A stretch of 64,000 bases of DNA. Origin: Luteibacter mycovicinus. Its GTDB lineage: Bacteria; Pseudomonadota; Gammaproteobacteria; Xanthomonadales; Rhodanobacteraceae. The notes below the pieces were generated by a model that saw nothing but the letters and a program-made list of their open reading frames with translations, searched no databases and was not told where the DNA came from. The stretch is taken from assembly GCF_000745235.1 (NCBI RefSeq), contig NZ_JQNL01000001.1, positions 4,086,001-4,150,000 of the forward strand, written 5' to 3'. Below are positions 1 through 8,954 of the stretch, piece by piece. Position 1 is the first letter of the stretch. Every line of letters starts with the position of its first letter. Position numbers and translations under genes: made by a program.

Positions 1-2281
1 CGAAACCCGCGCCATTGGCGCGCGCGGCGTCCAGCTGCTGCGTCGTGGCCTGCACGGGCTGGATCAGCTGGGTAAACCACTGCCAGGCCGATTGCAACCA
101 GCCGGCCAGCACGCCGAACGCATCCGCCAGCGGTGCGAGGGCGACCTTCACGCTGGCCAGCGCTGGCGACACGCCCTGAGCGATACCCTGGCCTACGCCT
201 TCGAACCAGGCGGTGATCGGACCCCAGTATTTGCGGACGGCCAGCGCCACGGCGGCCACGACGACGATCAGGCCGCAGACAATGGCGACGGTCGTCATCG
301 AGGCGCCTGCGATGCCCATCAGCACGCCGCGCGCAGCAACACCCACCCGCGACAGCAATCCGGCTTGTGCCGCCCCGCCTGTGGCCGTGGAGGCGGCCGC
401 GGCGCCGGACCCCGTAGCCGCGGCCGCGCCACCCAGGATGCGGGAGAGCGCCAGGCGAATGCCAGCAGCCTTGAAGGCGAAGCGAAGCATGGCCAGCTGA
501 CTGAGCAAACCGCCCAGGGCGATCATCAGTCCGCCAGCGGCGGTCATCAGCACGCCGAAGCCGCCGGCGGTAACGGTAAACGCCTTGGCGATGCGCGGGT
601 GCGCCTCGGCGAACCGGTTCAGGCCCCGCACGATGGCCACGAGCTTACTCAGGCCGGCCACGTACATGGGCAGCACCTGCGTGCCGAGCTCGCGATAGAG
701 ATCCCGCTTCTTCGCCTCGAGGTCGATTTCCATCCCGCCGGCGGTGCCGCGTGCTTCGTCGTACAGCGCATTGACGCCGTAGGCCTTGGGCACGGCCGCC
801 AGGTGCTTGGCGATGTTGGCCCGCTCCAGATACAGCGAGGCGAACAGGTCACCACCCTTGCGGCCGGAGAAGAGCGCATTGATCTTGCTGACGACCTGCT
901 GGTCGGAGAGCGCGCCGTGCGGATTGATCTTGGGGATGACGCGCGTCATCAGGTATTCGAACGGGTTGCTGCGGTAGAGCTCGCCTTCCTTGAGCGCGTC
1001 GGGCAAAACCTTCTTCACGTGGCCCGTGGTGCCGTACAGCACCGAATCCTTTTTCAGCAGGCCGAGCTTGTAGAGCTCTTCGGCCGACTGCTGGGTGGAG
1101 CGCCCGGCGGCCCAGTTCTGATAGCCGGTGGCCAGACCGGTACCGGCGCGGTGACCGCCCATTTCCTGCATCGTGTGCAGCAGGCCGAAGAAGAACGAGG
1201 TGTCGTCCAGCTGCTTGGCCGCGACGCCGCCGGTCTTGATCATGTTGAGCAGGTCTTCGGGCTTCACCAGGCCGCCCGAGCCGACGTAGGCCTGCGTGGC
1301 GAAGTCCAGCACGCGTTTCAGGCTTTCCGGATTCTTCGCCGCGCCGCGCAGCTCGGCAACCTTGAGCAGGTCCATGAACATGGTCTCGGCATTCTGCCCA
1401 TGTCCCTCGCCATGGCCGCCCTGTGCCATCACGGCCTCGATGCCGAACTTCATGCGGGCAAGGTAGGGCGCGACCTGCTCGGCCTCGTGCATGTCGCGCA
1501 GGACGCTGTTGGCTTCCTTCACCAGCTTGAGGTTGTCCGTGGCGCTCGACCCGATCACGTCCATGCCGTGGGCGAACTTCACCGCATCGGCCACGGCGGC
1601 GTCGCCGATGCCCTGAGCACGGAGTTGGGAGACCTGCACCTGGAAGGCCTTGGCCTCATCGATCGTCGGACGCACGGCCGCGATGACGCCCTGGCCGGTG
1701 GCCAGTGCCGCGGCACCGCCCACGGCCAGGTGGGCGCCGGTGGCCTGTGATTGCTGCATTTGCGATCGCGCGGCGCCCATCCGGCGCTGCTGCTCGCTGA
1801 TGGCGCCCAGTTTCGTTTTCTGCGTGGTGAGAGCGGCGTTGGTGCCCTCGATATCGGCGCGCAGCTGCTTTTCGAAGCTGGCCAGCTTCTTCGTGTTGAC
1901 CCCGGCCGATGCCATCTGCGTGTGTACTTCGCGCAGTTTCACCGCGTGCGCGCTGTACGCGCGTTCCGCACCTTGCACCGCGGCCTTGGCCTGAACCAAT
2001 GCTGCCGTCTGCTTCTTCGTCGGGTTCACGGCGGCGTTGTGGGCTGCCGTGACCGCCTTGAGATTGTCGCGCGCCGTCTTCAGCTCGCGCTGGAGCTCGG
2101 CCGTGCCGCGTTTGAGGTTCTTGAACGCGTTGACCGTGCCTTGCGTTTTCTCCAGCTCGCGCAGGCGATCGCGGGTTTCCTTGAGCGCCTTGGCCGTCTT
2201 GCCCGACTCGCCGCTGATGGATCGCAGCGGCGCGGTGACCTTCTCGACCATCGACAGCAGCACTTTGAGGCTAAGGTCCAT
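1..2281 (-). CDS. T: Phage tail tape measure protein (P2 gpT-like), C-terminus beyond window
   Basis: This protein sets tail-tube length and is ejected with the DNA. The ATG at 2281 follows the stop of E' by one base. About 760 residues are visible, starting MDLSLKVLLSMVEKVT. A long helical, Lys/Gln-rich stretch (residues about 20-170) is followed by a tape-measure core. Gly/Ala-rich hydrophobic segments lie around residues 550-600 and 640-670, as expected of the membrane-interacting part of tape measures. The position immediately after E/E' is that of T in P2. The reading frame is open to the left edge, so the true length is unknown. Confidence 0.93.
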   Translation of the reverse strand, partial: MDLSLKVLLSMVEKVTAPLRSISGESGKTAKALKETRDRLRELEKTQGTVNAFKNLKRGTAELQRELKTARDNLKAVTAAHNAAVNPTKKQTAALVQAKAAVQGAERAYSAHAVKLREVHTQMASAGVNTKKLASFEKQLRADIEGTNAALTTQKTKLGAISEQQRRMGAARSQMQQSQATGAHLAVGGAAALATGQGVIAAVRPTIDEAKAFQVQVSQLRAQGIGDAAVADAVKFAHGMDVIGSSATDNLKLVKEANSVLRDMHEAEQVAPYLARMKFGIEAVMAQGGHGEGHGQNAETMFMDLLKVAELRGAAKNPESLKRVLDFATQAYVGSGGLVKPEDLLNMIKTGGVAAKQLDDTSFFFGLLHTMQEMGGHRAGTGLATGYQNWAAGRSTQQSAEELYKLGLLKKDSVLYGTTGHVKKVLPDALKEGELYRSNPFEYLMTRVIPKINPHGALSDQQVVSKINALFSGRKGGDLFASLYLERANIAKHLAAVPKAYGVNALYDEARGTAGGMEIDLEAKKRDLYRELGTQVLPMYVAGLSKLVAIVRGLNRFAEAHPRIAKAFTVTAGGFGVLMTAAGGLMIALGGLLSQLAMLRFAFKAAGIRLALSRILGGAAAATGSGAAAASTATGGAAQAGLLSRVGVAARGVLMGIAGASMTTVAIVCGLIVVVAAVALAVRKYWGPITAWFEGVGQGIAQGVSPALASVKVALAPLADAFGVLAGWLQSAWQWFTQLIQPVQATTQQLDAARANGAGF

Positions 2282-2282
2282 A

Positions 2283-2402
2283 TCACTCCTGTTTCGCGCC
2301 GCTGCGTTCGACGGCGCGTTCGTGCCACACCATGAGTTCGGCAGGCCCCATGCTGTCCATGTCGCGGGGCGCCCAGTGGAAGACGACGGCGAGATCCGCC
2401 AT
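2283..2402 (-). CDS. E': GpE' family tail assembly protein (made as E-E' frameshift extension)
   Basis: A 39-residue frame beginning MADLAVVFHWAP and ending just before the tape measure ATG. It matches the short P2 GpE' family: an FHW core, then an acidic/Met-rich segment PRDMDSMGPAEL. It lies in the -1 frame relative to E. In the shifted frame the codons from the slippery site at 2450-2456 to this ATG are open, so the main product is probably an E-E' fusion of 141 residues rather than a free 39-residue protein. Such fusions act as tail assembly chaperones that bind the tape measure. Confidence 0.85.
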   Translation of the reverse strand: MADLAVVFHWAPRDMDSMGPAELMVWHERAVERSGAKQE

Positions 2403-2410
2403 CACGTCCT

Positions 2411-2707
2411 CTACGCGGTCAGGAATGAGTCCTTCGCCTGCTTCGTCAACAAAAAACCGGAGACCTCCGTGGCGATCTGTACCAGGTCGGCCGGATCCAG
2501 CGCGGCGACCTCGGGCTTGGTAAGCGTGGGCACGGTGATGCGCGGCAGGACGGTTTCCAGGGCGGCCACGTCCATGTTGAGCAGGTTGATGAGCGAGGTG
2601 CCACGCAGCTCGCCGGCAGTGGGCTTGCGGACCATGATCTGGGTCAGCTGGCCGTCGCCGCGGGCGATCGGGGTTTCGAGGGTGACGGTCTTCTGCACGA
2701 TTTCCAT
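2411..2707 (-). CDS. E: Phage tail assembly protein gpE
   Basis: A 98-residue protein starting MEIVQKTVTLETPI, with the P2 gpE-like pattern of a short beta N-terminus and a helical segment (TAGELRGTSLINLLNMDVAAL). It sits between the tail tube gene and the tape measure, where contractile-tail phages encode their tail chaperone. The ATG at 2707 fits the family start; upstream in-frame codons run back into the intergenic space. The heptamer T TTT TTG at codons 85-86 permits a -1 shift into E'. Confidence 0.88.
   Translation of the reverse strand: MEIVQKTVTLETPIARGDGQLTQIMVRKPTAGELRGTSLINLLNMDVAALETVLPRITVPTLTKPEVAALDPADLVQIATEVSGFLLTKQAKDSFLTA
2450..2456 (-). other. Programmed -1 ribosomal frameshift heptamer (E to E-E')
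   Basis: On the minus strand the sequence is TTTTTTG, phased as T TTT TTG in the E frame (codon boundaries counted from the ATG at 2707). Slipping back one base gives TTT TTT and enters an open frame that runs through the E' ATG at 2402 to the stop at 2283-2285. P2 uses the same type of site in its E/E' gene pair. No stimulatory structure downstream was worked out here. Confidence 0.8.
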
Positions 2708-2795
2708 GGGTGTTCCTTGAGAAAGGTGTGGCGCTCGGGTGCGGGCGCCGTGGAGTGAGGGAGGCGCGCTATCGCTGCCGGGGCAGCGAGTCGGT

Positions 2796-3314
2796 TTAGA
2801 CGATCCAGGAACCCATAGCCGCGCGCTGGGCGGCGAGCACGTCGATGCCGTCAACGATGAGGATGTTGTTCAGCGCGTCGTACTCGATCATGACCTTGCC
2901 GTTGATGGTCTCGCGGTAGTACGCGCACGGCATGGTGTATTTGAAGTCGCCGACGGTCTGGGTCTTTGCATCGCCCGGATCGATTTCCTTGTAGCGACCG
3001 CGCACGTAGACCTCGACGGAATCGTAAGCGCCGGTGGCGTCGTTCTGGTACGCGCCGACGAAGCGCAGACCCACGGCATCGACCGTCGTCGCGGCGTACG
3101 CTCGCAGAGCGGAAATCAGGAAGCCGTTGCCCGAGAACGAGCACTCCACCTTGTCCTGACCCATGTCGATTTCGACCGGGCCGGCCATGCCGCCGTTGTT
3201 CACGTCCTCGGTCTTGCGGGTGAGCTTGGGGCGGGTGAACGACGAGATGAGGCCAGCCCAGTTGTCGCTGTCCTGGAACACGTTGTAGTTCTTGAGCACG
3301 CGGGGGAGGCTCAT
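2796..3314 (-). CDS. FII: Major tail tube protein (P2 gpFII-like)
   Basis: A 172-residue protein beginning MSLPRVLKNYNVFQDS, the standard opening of phage major tail tube proteins (PF04985 type). The family segment FTRPKLTRKTED follows, and the core is beta-rich (YVRGRYKEIDPG, KYTMPCAYYRETINGK). It forms the inner tube of the contractile tail through which DNA passes. It lies 55 bp downstream of the sheath gene FI and 88 bp upstream of E, as in P2. Length is normal for the family. Confidence 0.96.
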   Translation of the reverse strand: MSLPRVLKNYNVFQDSDNWAGLISSFTRPKLTRKTEDVNNGGMAGPVEIDMGQDKVECSFSGNGFLISALRAYAATTVDAVGLRFVGAYQNDATGAYDSVEVYVRGRYKEIDPGDAKTQTVGDFKYTMPCAYYRETINGKVMIEYDALNNILIVDGIDVLAAQRAAMGSWIV

Positions 3315-3369
3315 GGGTGTATCTCCAATGCGAGGAAGGTGCCGGCAGGGTCAGCTGCCGGCGAGGGGA

Positions 3370-4542
3370 TCAGCCGACCGACACCGCGGCCGAGAGCGTG
3401 GCGAAGTAGGTGTCGGTGAAGCTCTGCTTGTTGGTGACCTGCTCGAACGGCGGCACCGGCGTGTATTCGTAGGAGATGGCGAACCGGCCGTTCTTCATGT
3501 CGTCGGTCGAATTGAGCGACGGATCGAACCAGGCTTTGCCACCCAGGATCTCACCCTCGCGGACCATCTGGCGGATCTTGCGGTTGAAGCCGTCGATGAC
3601 CTCGCGGATGAGGATCGCCGAGGCCGGCTGGTCGATGTACGGGAACACAGCCTCGGCCATCGAGTCGGCCAGCACCTGCGCCGTGCGGGTGTAGGACTCG
3701 AAGATGTACGTCGCCGAATCGCACGTGCGCGAGCCCCAGAAGCGGAAGCCCTCACGGCCGATGAGCGTGGTGATGCCCTGGGCGTTCAGCAGGTCTGCGT
3801 CGGTACCGGTCTGCTGCAGGGCGAAGTACACGTCGCGATCGATGCCCGTGACGCCGTTGACCGGCACGTTGGAGAGGGTCTTGTGGAAGCCGATGTCCTG
3901 GTCGATTTGCGCGCGCAGGCCCAGGGCGATGGCGATGGTCATGGCCTTGGCGGCCGCGGCCTTGGCCGGGTCGAAATAGGTGAAATCCGGCCAGATGAGC
4001 GTCAGCTCGCGGGCGGCAAAACCCTTGCGGTAGAGAAGGGCGTTGGCCACGCTGTCCGAGGCCCCACAGCTGGCATAGACGAAGGCGCGGAGCTTCTGCG
4101 CCACGATGACGAGCGCCGTGGTCACCTCGAGCAGGTCGTGGCCGGGCACGCCCAGAATGCGCGGGCGCACACCCAGCTTGGCTTCGGCCGTCAGCAGCGC
4201 CTGCATGCCCGTGTAGGCGCCGGACGCATCCACGCCGCCGATGATCTTGGCGCTGGTCGCCGCATCGTCGGCACCTTCCTCCACGCGCACCACGATCACA
4301 GGACAGGTCACCTGGTCCGCGATCGCTGACAGCGACTTGGCCAGGGTACCGGCAACGCCGGCCTTAGCGATCGCCGTCTTGGGCTGGGTGATGAGCACCG
4401 CCTGATTCAGCGGGAACGCGGCAGCATCGGCGTCGGAAGCGGTACAGACCATGCCGATGACGGCGGTGGAGACGGTGGTAACGGAGAGCGGTGCGGCCGA
4501 GGATTCGTCGGTGCGCGAGCCGTGGTGGTATTCGGTGGCCAT
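3370..4542 (-). CDS. FI: Tail sheath protein (P2 gpFI-like)
   Basis: A 390-residue protein with the sheath-family features: an N-terminal strand with VTTVSTAVIGMVCTA, a central domain with TTALVIVAQKLRAFVYASC, and the conserved C-terminal part with GFRFWGSRTCDSAT and later FEQVTNKQSFTDTY. Sheath subunits surround the tube and contract on adsorption. Length matches P2 FI. The gene precedes FII with a short gap. Downstream-first reading order places it after the tail-fibre block, as expected. Confidence 0.97.
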   Translation of the reverse strand: MATEYHHGSRTDESSAAPLSVTTVSTAVIGMVCTASDADAAAFPLNQAVLITQPKTAIAKAGVAGTLAKSLSAIADQVTCPVIVVRVEEGADDAATSAKIIGGVDASGAYTGMQALLTAEAKLGVRPRILGVPGHDLLEVTTALVIVAQKLRAFVYASCGASDSVANALLYRKGFAARELTLIWPDFTYFDPAKAAAAKAMTIAIALGLRAQIDQDIGFHKTLSNVPVNGVTGIDRDVYFALQQTGTDADLLNAQGITTLIGREGFRFWGSRTCDSATYIFESYTRTAQVLADSMAEAVFPYIDQPASAILIREVIDGFNRKIRQMVREGEILGGKAWFDPSLNSTDDMKNGRFAISYEYTPVPPFEQVTNKQSFTDTYFATLSAAVSVG

Positions 4543-4567
4543 GAGGGGTCCTCGCTTCGTGGGGCGG

Positions 4568-5221
4568 TCAGTTGCCGTTGACGTTCTGGTTGGTGTAGAT
4601 CGTGGTGTCCGAGCGCTTCACCCCGTCCTTGAAGAGGTGCAGGACGATGGTTGCGCTCGAGGAGGCGGTGGTGCCGGTCAGCTGTGCCTGTGCGTAGGCG
4701 CGGCAGTAATGGTCTGCCGTCATCGCATAGCGATTGCCGTTGTTGGGCGAGTCACAGTCGATGCCGTTCGAGGCGTTGCCGACGGTCGATTGGTTCTGCA
4801 GCGTGTAATCGAAGCTGCAGGACCACTGCGATGCGGATGACCCATCAGTGAGCCAGGTGCCCGATGCGACTGTCGTGATGTCGGAGGTGCTGCGCCACCG
4901 CTGCACTTGCCACGTCCCGTTCGCGGAGACCAGGAACCTGAACCCGGCTCCGCCACGCGACTGGTTGTTGTCGTTGAAGGTCTGGCCGTTGCATGACAGC
5001 GCGTAGACAGCCGTTCCCTTGGCCGCCCACTGTTTGCCGACGTCGCCGACGCCCGAAGCGTTGAAACCGCTGTAGGGGCCGGGTGTGCCGTACGCTGCCG
5101 ACGCATACTTCGTGCCGGCGTTGCCCCCCACCTTCAGACCTGCGGCGAGATAGCCGTTGCCGACAACGTCGGGGTCATACAGGTTTTCGAGGTCGTTGCC
5201 AGCAGCCTTGTAGCCAGGCAT
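4568..5221 (-). CDS. Uncharacterised phage protein between tail fibre and sheath
   Basis: A 217-residue protein that I do not recognise. It starts MPGYKAAGNDLENLYDPDVV. The rest is rich in Gly, Ser, Thr, Asn and aromatic residues (GFRFLVSANGTWQVQRW, SFDYTLQNQSTVGNASNG), with a C-terminal strand region ATIVLHLFKDGVKRSDT. The composition resembles beta-structured fibre or tip domains. It occupies the region between H and FI where fibre accessory genes (G, fibre caps, host-range modules) sit, so a role in adsorption is plausible. The ATG follows the previous stop by five bases, so it is co-transcribed. Confidence 0.75.
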   Translation of the reverse strand: MPGYKAAGNDLENLYDPDVVGNGYLAAGLKVGGNAGTKYASAAYGTPGPYSGFNASGVGDVGKQWAAKGTAVYALSCNGQTFNDNNQSRGGAGFRFLVSANGTWQVQRWRSTSDITTVASGTWLTDGSSASQWSCSFDYTLQNQSTVGNASNGIDCDSPNNGNRYAMTADHYCRAYAQAQLTGTTASSSATIVLHLFKDGVKRSDTTIYTNQNVNGN

Positions 5222-5226
5222 ATCGG

Positions 5227-5595
5227 TCAGCCCTCGCTGCCCGGGACGGCCGGCATGGATGCCGCTACGATCGCGTAGGCTTCGTCGTAGAGCGCGGCAT
5301 AGGCGGCTTTGATGAGCAGCACAATGCCACCAACCGATACGTTACTGAGATCGGCGTCGGTCACCGGGTCGACAAGGCCTTCGCCAAACTTGCGCGGGGC
5401 GATCTCGTAGACCGTCTTGTCCAGGTTGTACCAGTCGCCGCCGATCGACAGCCACTTTTCGTTCTGGAACAGATGCGGACGCGACTGAAAACGCACCGTA
5501 GCGGCCTGCGACTCCGGGTTGTAGAACAGATAGGTGTTCTCGGCGATCATTTCGCGGACGATGCCTTCCGCAATGGTTTCGGTGCGGGGATTCAT
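5227..5595 (-). CDS. Uncharacterised small protein downstream of tail fibre
   Basis: A 122-residue protein starting MNPRTETIAEGIVREMIAEN. Its ATG overlaps the stop of the tail fibre gene in an ATGA arrangement, which indicates translational coupling. It contains YLFYNPESQAATVRFQSRP and a helical C-terminus (GIVLLIKAAYAALYDEAYAIV). Position suggests a fibre assembly or attachment partner, equivalent in place to P2 gpG, but I see no convincing sequence resemblance to gpG. Confidence 0.75.
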   Translation of the reverse strand: MNPRTETIAEGIVREMIAENTYLFYNPESQAATVRFQSRPHLFQNEKWLSIGGDWYNLDKTVYEIAPRKFGEGLVDPVTDADLSNVSVGGIVLLIKAAYAALYDEAYAIVAASMPAVPGSEG

Positions 5596-7526
5596 TTGAG
5601 GGCCTCCAGTGTGTCGATGCGCTTGGCGAGCTTCGCGATGTAGCTCTCCAGTTCCTTGATATGGAGCGCGTTATCCGCGCCCATTTCCACGGCCATGCCG
5701 AGGTTGTTGACGGTCAAGCGCTTCTTGGACCGCGCGCCCTTCTCGCTCGATTTCGTTTCGGTCTCATTGACGTGGTGCGACGCCTTCTTCTGCACCCACT
5801 GCGCGATCGCGCCTTCGCCGTACGAGCCATCGGCTTTCATCTGCCAGGACGAATAGCCCTTGGCGATGTGAAGAGCCAGGCCGCGCGTGACGGCCTTGCG
5901 CTTGATGTTGAATTTCAGGCGGCGGTCGGAGTAGTTGAACCACTGCGTTACATTGATGAGGCCGTTCCAGTTGAGCACGTAGGAGCTGTTCGCGTTCTGG
6001 CGCTGAATGCTGCACAAGTCGTCGCCGGAGCCGTTGTAACCGTGCCAATACATGGCACCGTTCGCACCCATGCCCGTAAAGCGAAATGGTGCCCCGTTGG
6101 TAAAGGTGTTGTCCGCCGCGTAGAACGCGGCCGCGCCTACATGATTTGTCGGGGTCTGGAAGAACCAGTTGGTACCGATGTCGACGTATCCAAACGAGCT
6201 GCTGCCGTAGCCAAAGCGCATCAAGAAGCCGACGCTGTTACTGCTCGCGCCGAAGTCAAGCCACGCCTGCGAGGACGAATCCACAAGGCGCTCCATTCGC
6301 CAAAAAACCGAGTCCCATCCGTTTGTGGGGCTCGACGTCCGCCACGCAACGGTGCGCAATGCATCGGAGTTACTGTCACTTACGGCAGTGCGCCACGTGG
6401 CAAGCCCAGCGTTAGCGGACTGCGAGAGCGATCCAGCGGTGTTCTGCACCAGGCCGGTGAAGGTTGGGCTGGCAATAGGCGCTTTCGTGTCGAGCGTCGA
6501 TTGAAGATTGGTGACGTCGCCGATAACGTGCGTGTGCACTTTCGCCGCTTTGCCATCCAGCGCATCGTTCAAGCCGATCACGTCGGTCATTGCGTGCGAA
6601 TGCACTTTGGCCGCCGCGCCGATATCGGCGAGCACCTGAGCCGGGGTGCGCGGCACGAGCGGATCGCCTGCTTTGGCGGAACCGGTCAGGAAGCTCCCCG
6701 CAGTCACGGCGCCCAGGCCCGTGCCGCCACGGACGAGCGGCAGGATGCCCGTGGTGATGTCGGCCGCGTCGTGGGTATGGGGCGCGGGCGGGAACGCCGC
6801 CGGCACGCCGGTAAGGTTGGCGTACGATCGGTAATACGCGCCTTCTTTGCCGTCGAGCAGGTCGGCGTCAAGGCCGTTCCCGCTCCCTGTATCGAAGGTG
6901 GCGGCCGCCTTGAGGCCCAGGGCCAGACGGAAGGCGTCGACCTTGGCAATCGTCAGCAGCGACTTCACAAAGTCAGTTGGCGCGCCCAGGCCCAGACGTG
7001 CGTTGAGCGCGGCCAAGAGACTCTTCGGTGTCACGGTGCGCGTGCTGTCGGCGCCGGCGACGGTTTCGTCGTCGGTGGCCAGCTCGCTTACGCCCAGGCG
7101 CTCGGTGGTGGCTTGCGGATTACTGAAATTGGCGTCGCCGAAGATGATCTGCGTCGCGTTGACGTCGGCGAACTGCACGTCGACGGCAAGCAGCATGGCC
7201 GCCTGAGCCGACTTCTGGACAATCACGTCCGCCTGGCCGTAGGAGGCGAACAGCGTGCCGTCGGTCAGGTAGATGCCGAAGCCGCGCACGCTGTACGAGG
7301 CGCCGTCCGTGGTGTCGCTGATGGTGACGTGCATGGTATCGGCGGCGGTGGCACCGCCGGCGATGGTGGCGATGCGCTTGATTTCGTCGGGGAGCGGGTT
7401 GCCCGGGGCAAACGCGGTCGACGTGATACCAGCGGTGGCCACCAGTACGGCGTTAGTGCCGTTGCCGGCGGCGTTACGCAGGGCAGCGCGACCGGCCGCG
7501 GTGATTGTCAGCACGAGGGCGGCCAT
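5592..7526 (-). CDS. H: Tail fibre protein with C-terminal S74 chaperone domain (P2 gpH position)
   Basis: A 644-residue fibre. The N-terminus MAALVLTITAAGRAALRNA is the phage tail-collar fibre N-domain that docks to gpI/gpJ. The shaft (about 190-320) carries repeats typical of fibres, such as AKVHSHAMTDVIGLNDALDG followed by AKVHTHVIGDVTNLQSTLDT. The C-terminal 112 residues start at NYSDRRLKFNIKR, the hallmark of the intramolecular chaperone/peptidase S74 domain, with cleavage expected before Ser533, and end in a coiled coil. The ATG overlaps the gpI stop (TGATG). An alternative start would extend into gpI and is unlikely. Confidence 0.93.
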   Translation of the reverse strand: MAALVLTITAAGRAALRNAAGNGTNAVLVATAGITSTAFAPGNPLPDEIKRIATIAGGATAADTMHVTISDTTDGASYSVRGFGIYLTDGTLFASYGQADVIVQKSAQAAMLLAVDVQFADVNATQIIFGDANFSNPQATTERLGVSELATDDETVAGADSTRTVTPKSLLAALNARLGLGAPTDFVKSLLTIAKVDAFRLALGLKAAATFDTGSGNGLDADLLDGKEGAYYRSYANLTGVPAAFPPAPHTHDAADITTGILPLVRGGTGLGAVTAGSFLTGSAKAGDPLVPRTPAQVLADIGAAAKVHSHAMTDVIGLNDALDGKAAKVHTHVIGDVTNLQSTLDTKAPIASPTFTGLVQNTAGSLSQSANAGLATWRTAVSDSNSDALRTVAWRTSSPTNGWDSVFWRMERLVDSSSQAWLDFGASSNSVGFLMRFGYGSSSFGYVDIGTNWFFQTPTNHVGAAAFYAADNTFTNGAPFRFTGMGANGAMYWHGYNGSGDDLCSIQRQNANSSYVLNWNGLINVTQWFNYSDRRLKFNIKRKAVTRGLALHIAKGYSSWQMKADGSYGEGAIAQWVQKKASHHVNETETKSSEKGARSKKRLTVNNLGMAVEMGADNALHIKELESYIAKLAKRIDTLEALK

Positions 7527-8086
7527 CAGGACGAGACTCCGTTGAACGAAAGGCGGCGATAGGACAGCGGACGCGCGGCGGCGATCAGGCCGACGCCGCC
7601 CATGGACTGCATGCCCTGGGTAAAGGTGAAGTGCGAACGGGCAGGCTTGGCACGCCGGACCTCGGCGATGATGTCGTCCACGAACTCGGCCGACGCCTGC
7701 TGGCCGCCTTGGGTCGGGACGGTGAGGATCAGGGAGAAGGTGTGCGGCACGCCCATCGGCGTGGTCTGCCACCACTCGGTGATTTCGACGTGGCCACCGA
7801 ACGATTCCACGACATCGCGTACCGCCTTGGCCGTGCCCTTGCGGCGTGCAATGTCGATCGCGCTCTTGACACGGTTACGCTTGACGACCTCGGACCAATA
7901 GGGCTTCCACGAGTCCACCGAGAGCGACCAGGCGAGCCACGGCAGCAGGTCGGCGGAGATGGTGTCCGGGTTCCACAGGGTGCCGATGGCGACCGGCAAA
8001 TCGAGCAGGGACAAACCCACCTGTTCGAGGGCGCGCTCGAGCTCGGTCGCGTTAGCGGGCAGGAGGCTATTCACCGATGCCCTCAT
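7526..8086 (-). CDS. I: Tail protein I, baseplate (P2 gpI-like)
   Basis: A 186-residue protein with the gpI signature: an N-terminal SLLPANATELERALE segment, then LWNPDTISADLLPWLAWSLS and the helical linker RNRVKSAIDIARRKGTAKAV. gpI links the baseplate wedge (gpJ) to tail fibres. The start overlaps the end of J by 20 bases and the stop overlaps the start of H, a tightly coupled J-I-H unit as in P2. Confidence 0.95.
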   Translation of the reverse strand: MRASVNSLLPANATELERALEQVGLSLLDLPVAIGTLWNPDTISADLLPWLAWSLSVDSWKPYWSEVVKRNRVKSAIDIARRKGTAKAVRDVVESFGGHVEITEWWQTTPMGVPHTFSLILTVPTQGGQQASAEFVDDIIAEVRRAKPARSHFTFTQGMQSMGGVGLIAAARPLSYRRLSFNGVSS

Positions 8087-8954
8087 AGGTCAGCTGCTTG
8101 CCGGTGCAATACGCGGCCTGCGTATCCGAGACCACGATGGTGGCGGCCGGCGAATCGATGATGACGTTCTGGATGCCGGGCACTTGCAGAGCGGCATACA
8201 GCGCCGAGAGGGTGATATCGCGGCCCAGCCGGCGCGAGGCGGCGAGGTAGGCATCGAGATTGGCCGCGGCCGCGGCCAGCGCCACGGAGGAATCCGGGCC
8301 GGCGAACGACCATAGCCGTGCCTGCAAGGCGAAGGGCACGATTTCCGCCGACTGCACGGTGACGAAATCGGTCAGCGGCCGCACGTTTTCGGCGCTCACC
8401 GTGGCATTGACGGTGTTGAGCAAGGCGGCGCTGGCCGTGCCGTCGTCGGTACGGGAAAGGACGGACACCACCACGTAGCCCGGCTGTGGGCTGGTCGCGC
8501 TGGCATCGAGCACGTCGCCGGACGCACTGCGCGCATGAAATTCGTAGGCTGCCTCGGGGCCGGCGACGGAAAAGGAGGCCGGCGCCAGGGTGATGCGATC
8601 GCGGAAGTCGTCGTCGGACTCCATCACCGCATCGGGAATGCCGTTCGCGGGATCGGCCGGGGTGATGACCAGGCGGAGCACACCCAGAAGGGCGGCCAGG
8701 TTATCGAGGTTGCTGCCGGTGGCTTGAGCCAGCATGTTCGCCCGCGAGGCGTCGTTGACGTGCTGCCGCAGATTCATCGCGACATAGGCAAACACCTGCA
8801 AGATCTTCGCCGGCGACGACGACTCGAGGTCGATATTGAAATCCGGTTTGAGCTCCTTGAACTTTGCCTTGGCGGCCGCGTAGAGGGTCTCGAAATCGAG
8901 GGTCTCCACCACGTCCGGCGGCGGCAGCTTGCTAAGCTGGATGGCGTCGGTCAT
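8067..8954 (-). CDS. J: Baseplate J-like protein (P2 gpJ)
   Basis: A 295-residue baseplate wedge protein. The N-terminus MTDAIQLSKLPPPDVVETLD is characteristic. The N-terminal helical part contains QVFAYVAMNLRQHVNDA and RANMLAQATGSNLDNLAALL, the strongest family motif, followed by FRDRITLAPASFSVAGPEAA. The ATG overlaps the W stop by four bases. Length fits P2 gpJ. Confidence 0.97.
   Translation of the reverse strand: MTDAIQLSKLPPPDVVETLDFETLYAAAKAKFKELKPDFNIDLESSSPAKILQVFAYVAMNLRQHVNDASRANMLAQATGSNLDNLAALLGVLRLVITPADPANGIPDAVMESDDDFRDRITLAPASFSVAGPEAAYEFHARSASGDVLDASATSPQPGYVVVSVLSRTDDGTASAALLNTVNATVSAENVRPLTDFVTVQSAEIVPFALQARLWSFAGPDSSVALAAAAANLDAYLAASRRLGRDITLSALYAALQVPGIQNVIIDSPAATIVVSDTQAAYCTGKQLTYEGIGE

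Noticed and set aside
92..1750. Long open frame on the plus strand opposite the tape measure gene
   Set aside because: Antisense shadow of a GC-rich gene: composition is Arg/His/Gly/Ala-biased with no family resemblance, while the minus frame is a clear tape measure protein.
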